Under the pieces are notes generated by a model. That model saw only the letters and a program-made list of their open reading frames with translations, was not told the DNA's origin and did not search any database. A DNA stretch of 64,000 nt from Phytophthora colocasiae (lineage: Eukaryota; Oomycota; Peronosporomycetes; Peronosporales; Peronosporaceae). The stretch lies in the NCBI GenBank assembly GCA_018806915.1, contig JAGKQI010000091.1, positions 3,100,001 through 3,164,000 of the forward strand, read 5' to 3'. The translations under genes were made by a program, and so were the position numbers. Each line of letters begins with the position of its first letter. Position 1 is the stretch's first letter. Shown piece by piece: positions 55,416-64,000 of this stretch.

Positions 55416-55463
55416 TTACCGGTGTGAACCCCCCCCCCCATTGGGGGGGTTCACACCGGTAAA
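55416..55463. repeat. Palindrome at the left end of the Harbinger-like element
   Basis: TTACCGGTGTGAAC followed by a C run, ATT and a G run, then GTTCACACCGGTAA: a near-perfect 48-bp palindrome. The right half (from 55438) is the inverted repeat of the element that ends at 56861; the left half is an extra copy in opposite direction. Confidence 0.8.
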
Positions 55464-56665
55464 TTGCTTTTCAGTAACTGGAAAAACGTTCCCGCTCTGT
55501 CCCACTCCCTGATCTGGAGATCTGCTCGTTGCATTCGCACCAGTAAGCCTTCAGTAGGCCCCCTTCGAGCTCTACGACAAGACAAAGAAAGATGGGGGAC
55601 GCTTTGTCGCCTCAGGAGATCGCCATCGTAAGCTGGTTTGAGTCGCGAAATGATGACTGGCGCGACTACGACTGTGAGTCCAGTGAGGATGACGATGAGA
55701 ACAGCATCGCCATGCTTTTGGCTCCAACAGCCTCCCGGCAGTTTACAGACTAGAAGAAGATGTAAGTTGGTGGATGAAGCCCCGCAGCACAGAGTGGATT
55801 GAACGTTTAGTCTCCTCAAGCACGCTTTTTGATGATGCAAGGTTCTACGAGAATTTCCGCATGCGTCGAGGCGTCTTCCAGAGACTTCTAGGGCGTGTAG
55901 AGGGGGCAATATCGCGGTCCGATACAAACTTTCGCAAAGCTGTTCCAGCTGATTCGTGTGTTGCTGGAATTTTTGTTCTACTCGGCGCATGGGACTACGT
56001 TTAAGGTGCTGCACGAAAAGTTTGAAAGCAAATTCTTCACTTTCAAAGTAGCCATCTTCGTCTGCATCCAGTGTGCTGGAAGTTGTCTGGTGGTAGAACG
56101 CCTCTGACGATACTGTGGTGTCCTCACGCTCGAATATAGGTGTAGACGAAACCAAAGAAGCCGGCTCGACAGAGTCATCTCCCCCTAGCACGTTCTTGAG
56201 CGCGTTAAAAACGGCGATGTCCATTTCTGCGTTGCGGGCTTCTGCCTTATTCGATTCGCGGATTTCTTTTCGTTCACGCTTGGAGAGACCAAACCAGTCG
56301 CCTCTGCCCGTCGAGCCGATAAGCCGGTTGTTGTTAAAGCCCACGATGAACTTGTACGCGGCCGGTTGCGTGTTCTTTTTATCGGTCACGGCCTTTTCGG
56401 TGCGGTGGGTGGAGCCTCCACAAAGTGCTGTGAATCCCTTGTATACATCGGAGTTCAGGGCTGCCGCAGACTCTCCTTTGTCGCGAGACTTCTCGACTTC
56501 AGCGCGCCAGGCCTGGATAAGCTTCAGGATTTCCTCGGGAGTCCAGTTCGGGCCACGTGGACGTGGAGACGGTCGCCCCGTACCAACGGTCGAACTAACA
56601 TGATCCCCAACGGTGCTCTCCGCAGCCTGCACAGGCGCAGCGACGCCTCCGAGCGCCTCCGCCAT
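55451..56665 (-). CDS. Trihelix/Myb-like DNA-binding protein, 3' end replaced
   Basis: Open from ATG 56665 for 404 codons. Residues about 36-120 look like a trihelix/Myb-like domain: PNWTPEEILKLIQAWRAEVE, then SDVYKGFTALCGGS and YKFIVGFNNNRLI, with GDWFGLSKRERKEI after it. Residues 120-205 are acidic with MDIAVFNALKNVLGG. Beyond about residue 210 (left of 56040) the frame crosses the deletion joint and reads the antisense of the transposase fragment, so that tail is not original. In Harbinger elements this protein helps the transposase bind. No stop interrupts the native part. Confidence 0.65.
   Translation of the reverse strand: MAEALGGVAAPVQAAESTVGDHVSSTVGTGRPSPRPRGPNWTPEEILKLIQAWRAEVEKSRDKGESAAALNSDVYKGFTALCGGSTHRTEKAVTDKKNTQPAAYKFIVGFNNNRLIGSTGRGDWFGLSKRERKEIRESNKAEARNAEMDIAVFNALKNVLGGDDSVEPASLVSSTPIFEREDTTVSSEAFYHQTTSSTLDADEDGYFESEEFAFKLFVQHLKRSPMRRVEQKFQQHTNQLEQLCESLYRTAILPPLHALEVSGRRLDACGNSRRTLHHQKACLRRLNVQSTLCCGASSTNLHLLLVCKLPGGCWSQKHGDAVLIVILTGLTVVVAPVIISRLKPAYDGDLLRRQSVPHLSLSCRRARRGPTEGLLVRMQRADLQIREWDRAGTFFQLLKSNLPV
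55592..56004 (+). pseudogene. Harbinger transposase, N-terminal fragment
   Basis: ATG 55592 starts LSPQEIAIVSWFESRNDDW and an acidic stretch. After a frame change near 55725 it reads YRLEEDVSWWMKPRSTEWIE and FYENFRMRRGVFQRLLGRVE, typical of the N-terminal region of DDE_4 transposases before the catalytic core. Homology continues a little past 56004 in the next frame (HGTTFKVLHEKFESKFF) and then ends at the deletion joint. No catalytic Asp or Glu remains. Confidence 0.7.
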
Positions 56666-57063
56666 CTTCGACGAACGGGATCTTGGTCTCCCCTCCCCAC
56701 TGAAGAATTGAATTTACCGACGGAATTCCGAGTAGCAGATTTCCTACTCGGAAAAAAAGCATCGTCTGCCGCTTTTTCCAGTTGCAAGTACAGTACTACC
56801 ATTTGGCTGTACTTTTTCCATTTACCGAGTGAAAACTTACCGGTGTGAACACCCCCAATGGTGTGCTACTAGCACAGTGCTAGTATTTCAACTGATCATC
56901 ACTCTTCAACTTCAGCGCGCACCCTCCGCACTCTAGGCAGGAGTGCTAGACACGGAGGCCTGTGAAGTCTTAGTACCTTGCAGCCTGATCGACGTTTAGA
57001 ACCTGCTCAACCGGCTGCTCCTGTCCCGCCCCTGCCGCTCCTGCCTTATCAGCGAACCAGACG

Positions 57064-57848
57064 ATGGTGCTGGATCCTCTTCTTGAGCCCGTGCCGGCAG
57101 CGCCTGCGATGAACCAGGGATTCGGCGGACCAATGAACATGAACATGAACATGATGAACTTCAACACGCCCCAGCAAATGGCACAGATGCAGCAGATGCA
57201 ACAAATGCAGTACATGCAGCAGATGCAACAAATGCAGTACATGCAGCAAATGCAACAGATGCAGTACATGCAGCAAATGCAGATGCAGCAGATGCAAGGC
57301 ATGGGGGGTAATCCGGGCTCCCAAGTGATCGGAGCTGCTATGACTCCGACTGGTTACATTGCCAAGACGATCCAGGAGCCGAGTGACGGTCTTGCATCTG
57401 ATTCAGGATGTTGTACACTACAACTTGTAGAGGTTGGATCATCCGTGACAAAAACAAAGGAGACAACGGTATACAAGCTTCTACCCAGTCAAGTTTTATA
57501 GTGCAAGATGAAGCGTTCGTTGGAGAACCTGAGAGTGATGAGGAAGTGGAGCTAGGAGTGAATCTAATCGACACTTTCACTGAAAACCAATCGAATCTCA
57601 AGTACCAAGTCCCTAAGACAACCCCATGGGGTCTTCAATCTGTGTATGAGCTCGACGCCTGTGCCCTTCTTCCAGCCGAGGCTTGTCGAAATGAAGACAT
57701 TTACAACTCAGACCTCGATGACGTTGAACAAGAAGTACTGAGTAAAGCTCTTCTAGATGACCAAGACATCTCTATGAAGGCTGAGAATAAGACGCTGGTG
57801 TTTCTCTACGGTGTATGCTTAAAGTGCGCATCTGAGTCGTGGCTGTAG
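57064..57848 (+). pseudogene. Met/Gln-rich frame joined to an unrelated acidic frame
   Basis: From ATG 57064 the first 80 codons are dominated by a trinucleotide-pair repeat ATGCAG (Met-Gln), broken by Tyr, after MNMNMNMMNF. A normal-looking stretch follows (GSQVIGAAMTPTGYIAKTIQ) and the frame ends at 57501. An overlapping frame (57408-57848) continues with an acidic protein (PESDEEVELGVNLIDTF, NSDLDDVEQEVLSKALLDD). The two need a frame change at about 57410, so this is either one broken gene or a fusion of two fragments. I recognise neither part. The upstream 200 bp (56862-57063) holds nothing I can name. Confidence 0.4.
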
Positions 57849-57888
57849 AAAAGAAAGTCTATAATCAACAGTTTAACACTACCGGTAC

Positions 57889-60339
57889 TTATACGATGTG
57901 TACGGCTTGACTCGTAGCAGCGGACGCCGTAGTAGATTGCTGTGCTTTTGGTACATGAAGCACGTCGGTTGGACACTCACGGTGACGCAGAGCCAGACCG
58001 CTAATCTCGAACTGGTCAAGCAGTTCGGAGCTTTTCAGGTATTTGTTACCAACGTTCAGTAGGTCGCACTTGAGCAGTCTGTGAGAGAACGCTTCGTCGT
58101 CCAAGAGTACTCGGGCCAAGTGATGTGGCTTGAAATGTCTTTCAACGTCAGCTTCACGGCGTTTACCTCCGAAAAAGACCAATGCAGCCATGACGAGAAG
58201 CATCACACAGCCTATCAGCGTGAGCATAGCCGATAACTGAGGCACCGATAACGTTACATCCACGTACTTGACGCTTGCATCGAATGCAATAGTTGATTTG
58301 CTCAGCTTTTGCTTCACAACTCCATGCTGGAACAACCAGAACAAAGCGGACTGGTACGCTGGCTGTAGTGATCGTTCCGAATACAAATGCGAACTCTGTA
58401 CACGATCCATGAAAGCTCCACGTTCGCGTTCGCATCGAGAGCCGTCGATTGGTGTCCAACCAGTAGTATCGTCAAAATTTTTAGGGAATACAAAATCACT
58501 CTTGAGAATATCGCTCATGTCCACCTCCTGTACATTTGAAGTCACTAGAGGTGTCCAAAGTAGTAAAGATGGGGAATACGCAGTCAAATTGCTGACTGGT
58601 ACGTGCTCTGAACCAACGATTACCTCTCTTTCGTCGTCGGAAAGAGGAAAAGCGAGGCCTTGGCAGTCACTCGCCTCACATGAAGCTTCATACTTCGCTG
58701 CTAGGTCAGTAGTTTCCCACGACAATCGACCAGCAGTAACTTGATAAATTTTTCTTGCATTCGTCAGCATCACAACTACTCCGTCGCCACTGGAGTTGCT
58801 AACAAGAGAGGAACTGATAGCATCGCCAGTAATACGCTTGGCAAAGCTTAAGACCAGCATAGAATTGGTCGACCGATATTCACATTCGCTTCCATCAATA
58901 TTCATAGTTGCCTCATAGTCTTCATTATCATCTGCATCAAGACAAAGTGGCAAAGCTCGAACTTGACTTCCTTCATCAGCTGGAGCTGTAGTCAAAGCGG
59001 CACCAACGGGGCTAACTATGCATCCGTATCGGCCACATTCTTCTTTAGCGTTGATTTCAAACAAACCATCAAGCACTTCAGACCCGTAAACCACAGATTG
59101 AGTAGTGTCATTCATCAACTTCACATCTCGACGTAAGTACTCGCCGCCCATGGGGATCTCCAACGTTATACCTTCAAAAACCAAATCGCCACTGTCTGTT
59201 GTCCACGGGAATTTTACAAATTCCACGCTGCTTTCTGAAATACTGAAGTTTTTCAAGTGCGAACGCGTGCTCACAGCTCGGTTTAACGTGGTATTTGTAG
59301 CTTTCACTAGTGATTGAGTCATATTAACGTCATCAGGAGACGCAGATTCGAAATCAACAGGTAGATCCAGTAGTTCAAAGGCACTGGCGTTGGCTTGAAC
59401 GTCTTGCTCGCGGTAAAAATCATCAGTAGCTCGCAACGCATAACTCACTAGATTACGTGCAGTCGTGAATTCCATCGGCATCGTAACTTCTGCTACTTGT
59501 TCGTTCAGGGATACAACCAGCGTATTACTATCCGTCGTTTCAGGTGCATACGGGAGCATTTCACTTAGCCATTGGCGTGAAGGGAAACCATAATCCAACT
59601 GTGCTGGTAGCCTCCGCGGAGACGGTCGGCTACACTGACCAACTGCGTTTTCAGCCGTTGCATCAGCCATTTGCATCGAACTTCGAAGGATTGTATCAAT
59701 GCTTGACGTTCGATCTGAAAAAATGATGGGGGTGCTCTCGTACTCTGCGAGATCGGTATCTCCGATAACTGCATCAACTCGTGCTGTTTCTTCAGTGACG
59801 TATACCGCCAAAAAACCGTTTAGTAAAAAGTAAAACACTACATTTCCCAAAAACGCCAACGCCAGGCGTGACCATCGAGAACTCGTTTCTTGCATTGTCA
59901 ACTGCGTCAAAAAGGCGAGTAAAACTGCCGGAACCACAGCCGATATTAGCCATATCAAAGGCTTCACCAAAATCGACGTCACTAGTCCAACGTAGAAATT
60001 GTAAGTATCAATATCACTCCTAGTTGATCCAGAAACTGCGACGGGATACGACTTGAGAACCATTCCACGCTGTAAGAAGTACATGATCGTCACGATCGTT
60101 GCAGTACCCAATATCGCTGTCCCAAGTATCCGGTGTCGCTGTAACCTCACAAGTAGCGGCACTGCATTCGGTGCGAGTTGTCTCTGATACAAGAAATCTT
60201 TCGCTGCGGACGTAGCGGACGGAGACTCGACGTCGAACATTCTGCTGCCATTGCTGCGACTAGCCTGACTGCGACTTGCATATCCAGAGCTGTTCGAGTG
60301 CGACAACGAGATCTGTGAGACCGCCAAAGGGGAATGCAT
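57889..60339 (-). CDS. Large multi-pass membrane protein of unknown function
   Basis: An intact 816-codon gene starting at ATG 60339 (MHSPLAVSQIS). The N-terminal 70 residues are Ser/Arg-rich and probably cytosolic. Membrane segments lie at about residues 71-90, 115-147 (probably one long or two short ones) and 159-181; a long region of about 520 residues with several N-x-S/T sites (NMTQ, NTTL, NDTT) follows, likely outside the cytosol; the last membrane segment is at about 703-725, then a basic 91-residue tail. I do not recognise the family; proteins of this shape are known to me only as oomycete hypothetical proteins. Codon use and the absence of breaks set it apart from the transposon remnants on its left. 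It is on the same strand as the channel gene at 61628. Confidence 0.85.
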   Translation of the reverse strand: MHSPLAVSQISLSHSNSSGYASRSQASRSNGSRMFDVESPSATSAAKDFLYQRQLAPNAVPLLVRLQRHRILGTAILGTATIVTIMYFLQRGMVLKSYPVAVSGSTRSDIDTYNFYVGLVTSILVKPLIWLISAVVPAVLLAFLTQLTMQETSSRWSRLALAFLGNVVFYFLLNGFLAVYVTEETARVDAVIGDTDLAEYESTPIIFSDRTSSIDTILRSSMQMADATAENAVGQCSRPSPRRLPAQLDYGFPSRQWLSEMLPYAPETTDSNTLVVSLNEQVAEVTMPMEFTTARNLVSYALRATDDFYREQDVQANASAFELLDLPVDFESASPDDVNMTQSLVKATNTTLNRAVSTRSHLKNFSISESSVEFVKFPWTTDSGDLVFEGITLEIPMGGEYLRRDVKLMNDTTQSVVYGSEVLDGLFEINAKEECGRYGCIVSPVGAALTTAPADEGSQVRALPLCLDADDNEDYEATMNIDGSECEYRSTNSMLVLSFAKRITGDAISSSLVSNSSGDGVVVMLTNARKIYQVTAGRLSWETTDLAAKYEASCEASDCQGLAFPLSDDEREVIVGSEHVPVSNLTAYSPSLLLWTPLVTSNVQEVDMSDILKSDFVFPKNFDDTTGWTPIDGSRCERERGAFMDRVQSSHLYSERSLQPAYQSALFWLFQHGVVKQKLSKSTIAFDASVKYVDVTLSVPQLSAMLTLIGCVMLLVMAALVFFGGKRREADVERHFKPHHLARVLLDDEAFSHRLLKCDLLNVGNKYLKSSELLDQFEISGLALRHRECPTDVLHVPKAQQSTTASAATSQAVHIV

Positions 60340-61627
60340 GGTCTTGAGTCTCGCACCGGAGACAGTAATAGAGCTAGGCTAGAGTTCACCGTAATAAATC
60401 GATCGAGAGCTCCGATAAGACGCGCCAAGTCTGTAGTGACAGCCGTCAACTACCGGCTGAAAGATCCTCTCTGCCCTTGCAAATTGCAATGCAATCCCAG
60501 CTGAGGTCCGCACGACAGGCTGGTGTGTGCAAAACTGCTTTGTGAGTGCAGGATAGAGCTCGTGCAGATGGTCAAACACAGCTCAAGTGGTCGGGGAGTA
60601 GTGCTATTAGTGCAGCAAGTCGGAAAGTGCAGTAGTTTAGACGGGGTCTTATTCGTGTCGCCGAGCCCTATAAAAAGGTTCTATTTTTTGTAACCGAGAG
60701 CTGTGATTGGCTGACGGTGCATTTTTAGAAGTACCATATGGTATAGTAGAAACGGTCTGAATTATTCTGACAAAAATAACGGCCGCGGTAGCCGGATCGA
60801 AGCTCGGGACATTCGTTCAGCTCGATCTCTGTTGAGACCACGCGCCACGTACTTCCTTCCGGTTTCTGCCTGTCTTGAATTCCTTGCGATAGCTGCTCGG
60901 ACTGCTTCTTCCAACGATGTTTTTTTTTATTTTCTCTGAGCATGGACTTCACCCTATATTTTTCGTCAAGAATTGGCTAGATTCTGGGTGGGCTTCAACT
61001 CAAGTCGGTACTGATATGGCGCTTGCACGTCTTCTTATGAAGCTACTGTTGCCCGAGTCCATCACGGGCTGAACCTCGGTGTATCGACAACATATAGACC
61101 TGGCCGAGTTAAAGACGACACTGAAAAATCTGACCAAGGTCATAAGGAGGTGGTGATCCATGTGATGCACGGCTCAGCTGCAAGCTGCTCTGGTAAACAA
61201 GCATCGGTCTGGAACAATTCAAGTACCGGTAATACATAAGTTTTGTTATCCCTGCAAGTGGTCAGCACCTTGACATTAGCAACTAACGACTGGCTCAGTC
61301 GATGCTGGCACCAAATCATACCAGGCCACCTTCGTCAGAATTGTGACGACGACTTCGACTGTTGCTGCTGTCCATTCGCTCGTAGTCGTAAGGCGAATGG
61401 TTGTTCCCTTGAGCATTTGTCTACAGTTAAGAAAAAAATTCCGGTGTAAGTCAAGAGTTCAGCCATCGAAATGCATGTATTACTACAATCGCGCAACGTA
61501 ACGCCGCGACGAGCAGCAGCAACGTGAAAAAGTGGTAAGAAATCTATACCGGCGAGAAGATCTGCTTGTCTTGCGAACGGAACGAGTCCTTCTGCGAACA
61601 CACAACAGCAATCACGTCAGTGCATGA
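60340..61627. other. Intergenic region between two host genes
   Basis: About 1.3 kb without a supportable gene. It must hold the promoter of the 57889-60339 gene and the 3' end of the channel gene. On the minus strand GCACTTTCCGACTTGC at about 60631 resembles the oomycete initiator (TCAYTYY-like) with a pyrimidine flank, but I give this little weight. CTATAAAAAGG at 60669 resembles a TATA box on the plus strand and points the wrong way for the known genes. Short frames, such as that at 60725-60952, look fortuitous. Confidence 0.4.
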
Positions 61628-64000
61628 CTAAATCGCAAATAGACCCCCATCGGAACTCGGAGCCGTGCTACGGTTCGTAGAGCGACCTACCTCGACAGGC
61701 GGAGGCGACGCGAGCTGGTTTTCAGGGTTCGGATCGCTGGTCAGTCCTTGGTAGTCTGGTTCTAACGGCCCACGTTCCAGGATCGCAGGCTGCATGTAAA
61801 TGTTTTCGAGCACGCGCTCCAGGTCCTGCATTTGACGGGAACGGCGCGAGTCGGTCATTACGGCTTGGTCCAACGGTAGGTTCAAAGCGATCTTCGGATA
61901 ACGCGAGGACACGAACAGATGGAAGCCCAGCGTCAGAAATGGCAGGATAATAGAGAACGTCGCTGGCAACGCAACTTGCTTGGTAGCAAGCACGGACGCC
62001 ATGATGATCTGCGAGAACATGAGAGCTCCGACAATAAAGCGGTACAGGGACGGAAAGAACGTGCCGGAGGTTTGCGTCGACGGGTCATGCACACACAAAG
62101 ATAGCCAGCGGTATACAAAGTCGGACAGCACGAGATACAGCAACGCGAAGTAGTTGAGGATCGGTGCAATAGCGCAGAAAACCAGCACAAGCATAAGCAC
62201 CAAATAGTACTCAGACACTTGGTCGGATGCACCAAAATCACCAGGGTTGGCCAGGGAGTTGAGACCAAACCACGGGCTTGATCGCTCACGAGGTGTGAGC
62301 TTGGGCGCAAACGTCTTATAGATCGCAGCCTTGACGATCGGCGTCACACGTAGCAGGACCAGTGTCAGATTGAGTCCCGTCTTGACCAGTAAATAAGTGA
62401 TGAAGAAGGACGACTGCACAGCCACAGAATCACTGATTAATTTGAGGATGGCACTCGCATCCGTCAGATTCGTGTCGCTAGATCCAATGACGGCATCGAT
62501 GACAGTACCACCGATAATTGGTAGCAAAAACGTCACATAGATCTGGTAGATCACAAGTTTGTTGAGCAGCGAAGCGTCCACCTGCGAGGCAAACGCATGG
62601 CCTTCACGCTTGGACAAAATGCCGAAGATGATTGGAGCCAAGGCCGTCATGACAGACAACATCAGCGGTGAAAGCTGCTCCAGCACTGACTTCACCCACG
62701 GGTAATCGTCAATCACAGTTTCCAGCCAGGACCACTGTTTCTCCAAAGTCGACACCTTGGCAAAGGACACAACAATACCCGTCGGCACCGTCCAAAGCAG
62801 AATAATAGCGGTACTGAGTGCCATGGAGATCATGAACCACGTGTCCTTGGTGTTCTTCGACAGACCAATGTTCTCCCATACGACATCATCAGGGTGAGCA
62901 GCAGCTTCTACAGCCATTTGAGTGGGATCCGAGCTCTGAAGAATCTGCGTGCAGGACTGAGCCGCCTTCAGGCTTCGAAAGGTCACGAATCCAGCCGGAC
63001 GCATAATGCCCATCGCCTTCTTGTCCTGGCGCTTAAGACTCTTGATGTACCTTGACTCCACTGCATCTCCATCCAATTCTTCTTCCTTGTAGGCAAAGTT
63101 GATGCTTCTAACCGAGTCAACGTTCTGGTTAAAAGGTGGGATTTCGTTGTCTCCACTCGATTCGACCAACTGACTGGCAACCGCCGCTTGGTTGCGGAGA
63201 ATAGAGCGGACCTCCTTCTCCACGGCGGTGTTAAGGTCCTTCAGCTGATCTTGGTACAGTTCCACAGCGTCCACTTGATCGCCACCTAGCAACTTGTTCC
63301 GAGTCATCACGCGTTCCCCTGTCTTGGCACTCTGAGCCAGCACGTGCTCGAGTTTGTTGCGCACCTTGACTCGTTCAGCCACAAGCTTCTCCAGATCACG
63401 GCACTCCAGCGCAACATACACGTGCAGTACGGACTTCGGAAATAGCAACTCGAGATAGTTTCGTAGTGTCTGCTGAGTACAAAGATTAGGAGGCAAACCA
63501 TTCAGCACCACCGTGTACTGCTGGGAGTGCTTCCTGGACATGAATTCATGACGCCGACGGATGTACTCCTCGTACTCCTTCCAGAGCAAGAAGCACGTGG
63601 TGATGGACACCAAATACATGGTAACAACAGTAAACCAGAAGCGCCACATCTCATCTGTGTCCAGATGCGACAGCGTCATCATATACAGCGCGTCCAGCGA
63701 GTCCCGCTTGGCGTAATAGTAGATAGGGAAGTTAGCAGCCGAGCACAAGATGCCCACAGCCGTCACCTTTTCACATAGACGCAAGAAGCGCAAGAAGAAC
63801 AGCGTGTCCATCCCGCACTGCTCCAGAATATCGTCGTCCCGCGCGAAGAAGAGCAGCTTGATCCATCCAAACACTTTCGAGTCGTGACACATTGTTACGA
63901 TCCGGTTCGTCGTCTCCGCCTTGCCCTCTCGACAGTAATAAGCGCGTTGCAGCTTGACTCTCCCAGCTTCAAAGGCGAGCCAACCGATGGCGCCGATCAC
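61628..64000 (-). CDS. OSCA/TMEM63-type (DUF221) cation channel, N-terminus outside the window
   Basis: 790 codons are visible, open to the window edge, with the stop at 61628. The order fits osmosensitive calcium-permeable channels of the OSCA/CSC1/TMEM63 family: N-terminal membrane segments around YLVSITTCFLLW; a cytosolic RRM-like domain beginning RKHSQQYTVVLNGLPPNL with a long helical insert; GIMRPAGFVTFRSLKAAQ; DDVVWENIGLSKNTKD, the usual stretch before the main pore helices; and then about eight membrane segments from MISMALSTAIILLWTVPTG to FSIILPFLTLGFHLFV. The C-terminus is a Pro/Ser-rich tail. Such channels open on membrane tension or osmotic change and pass Ca2+. The first membrane segments and the start codon lie beyond 64000. 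Confidence 0.92.
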   Translation of the reverse strand: MIGAIGWLAFEAGRVKLQRAYYCREGKAETTNRIVTMCHDSKVFGWIKLLFFARDDDILEQCGMDTLFFLRFLRLCEKVTAVGILCSAANFPIYYYAKRDSLDALYMMTLSHLDTDEMWRFWFTVVTMYLVSITTCFLLWKEYEEYIRRRHEFMSRKHSQQYTVVLNGLPPNLCTQQTLRNYLELLFPKSVLHVYVALECRDLEKLVAERVKVRNKLEHVLAQSAKTGERVMTRNKLLGGDQVDAVELYQDQLKDLNTAVEKEVRSILRNQAAVASQLVESSGDNEIPPFNQNVDSVRSINFAYKEEELDGDAVESRYIKSLKRQDKKAMGIMRPAGFVTFRSLKAAQSCTQILQSSDPTQMAVEAAAHPDDVVWENIGLSKNTKDTWFMISMALSTAIILLWTVPTGIVVSFAKVSTLEKQWSWLETVIDDYPWVKSVLEQLSPLMLSVMTALAPIIFGILSKREGHAFASQVDASLLNKLVIYQIYVTFLLPIIGGTVIDAVIGSSDTNLTDASAILKLISDSVAVQSSFFITYLLVKTGLNLTLVLLRVTPIVKAAIYKTFAPKLTPRERSSPWFGLNSLANPGDFGASDQVSEYYLVLMLVLVFCAIAPILNYFALLYLVLSDFVYRWLSLCVHDPSTQTSGTFFPSLYRFIVGALMFSQIIMASVLATKQVALPATFSIILPFLTLGFHLFVSSRYPKIALNLPLDQAVMTDSRRSRQMQDLERVLENIYMQPAILERGPLEPDYQGLTSDPNPENQLASPPPVEVGRSTNRSTAPSSDGGLFAI

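Larger units (their letters stand above)
55438..56861. mobile_element. Internally deleted Harbinger-like element
   Basis: Inverted repeats CCATTGGGGG...CACCGGTAA (55438-55463) and their complement (56837-56861) bound 1.4 kb. Inside are the first part of a DDE_4 transposase (plus) and a trihelix/Myb-like gene (minus), facing each other and fused at about 56000-56040, where the catalytic part of the transposase has been deleted. The layout matches the Harbinger pair at 44-47 kb. Such deleted copies can be moved by a full-length relative. Confidence 0.75.

Noticed and set aside
60725..60952. 75-codon minus-strand frame between the two membrane-protein genes
   Set aside because: It has no recognisable domain or homologous copy and the composition is ordinary for intergenic DNA.

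Overview
This window looks like a repeat-rich part of an oomycete genome, most likely Phytophthora or a close relative. The evidence is Ty3/gypsy elements with a chromodomain and a second RNase H, introns of mostly 60-65 bp, many broken MULE and PIF/Harbinger transposases, Myb/SANT and SET-domain gene remnants of the kind that is abundant in oomycetes, and two GC-rich host-type membrane-protein genes at the right end. It is eukaryotic; I see no bacterial operon, CRISPR array, rRNA or tRNA gene.

Layout. 1-1801 is a decayed three-exon FAR1/MULE-type transposase (minus). 2312-2497 is the first exon of a PIF/Harbinger transposase (plus), which resumes at 44358; the 41.9 kb between is one nested block of LTR retrotransposons that resolves to the base. 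Element C (Ty3/gypsy, minus, 2498-44353, target duplication TAAT) sits in the Harbinger exon. Its left LTR holds two further insertions: a solo LTR called E (3507-5029, duplication CACC) and element B (Ty3/gypsy, plus, 5038-31519, duplication ATTG). Element A (Ty3/gypsy, plus, 6706-20341, duplication GCTC, LTRs nearly identical) sits at the start of the B internal region. A is the youngest; C and B carry many frameshifts and stops.

A, B and C are cousins. They share a primer-binding site, a polypurine tract of the form GGGGCGR or similar, a gag with zinc knuckles, a gag stop TTA AAC TAG inside a GTTAAAC slippery heptamer followed by a conserved bulged hairpin (a -1 frameshift signal), a protease-RT-RNaseH-second RNaseH-integrase-chromodomain Pol, and a first RNase H that has lost its catalytic Asp. 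Each is saturated with its own short word: GGATCC in B, GATC in C, a TCYGACGTACATG-like word in A. In B the word occurs in all three codon phases, so it is held at the DNA level. C also carries, between pol and its 3' LTR, a 2.5 kb remnant of an antisense gene with an intron and a long coiled coil.

44358-56861 is a graveyard of DNA transposons and gene fragments: the rest of the Harbinger transposase with its convergent Myb/SANT partner, an internally deleted ABC transporter, a SET-domain pseudogene, a SWIM-type MULE transposase, a MULE with 59-bp inverted repeats (51712-55321) that carries a RING-finger reading frame and clusters of the palindrome TCGTACGA, and an internally deleted Harbinger-like element (55438-56861). 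57064-64000 returns to host-like sequence: a Met/Gln-rich frame, an 816-residue membrane protein of unknown function (minus) and the C-terminal 790 codons of an OSCA/TMEM63-type channel (minus, running off the window).
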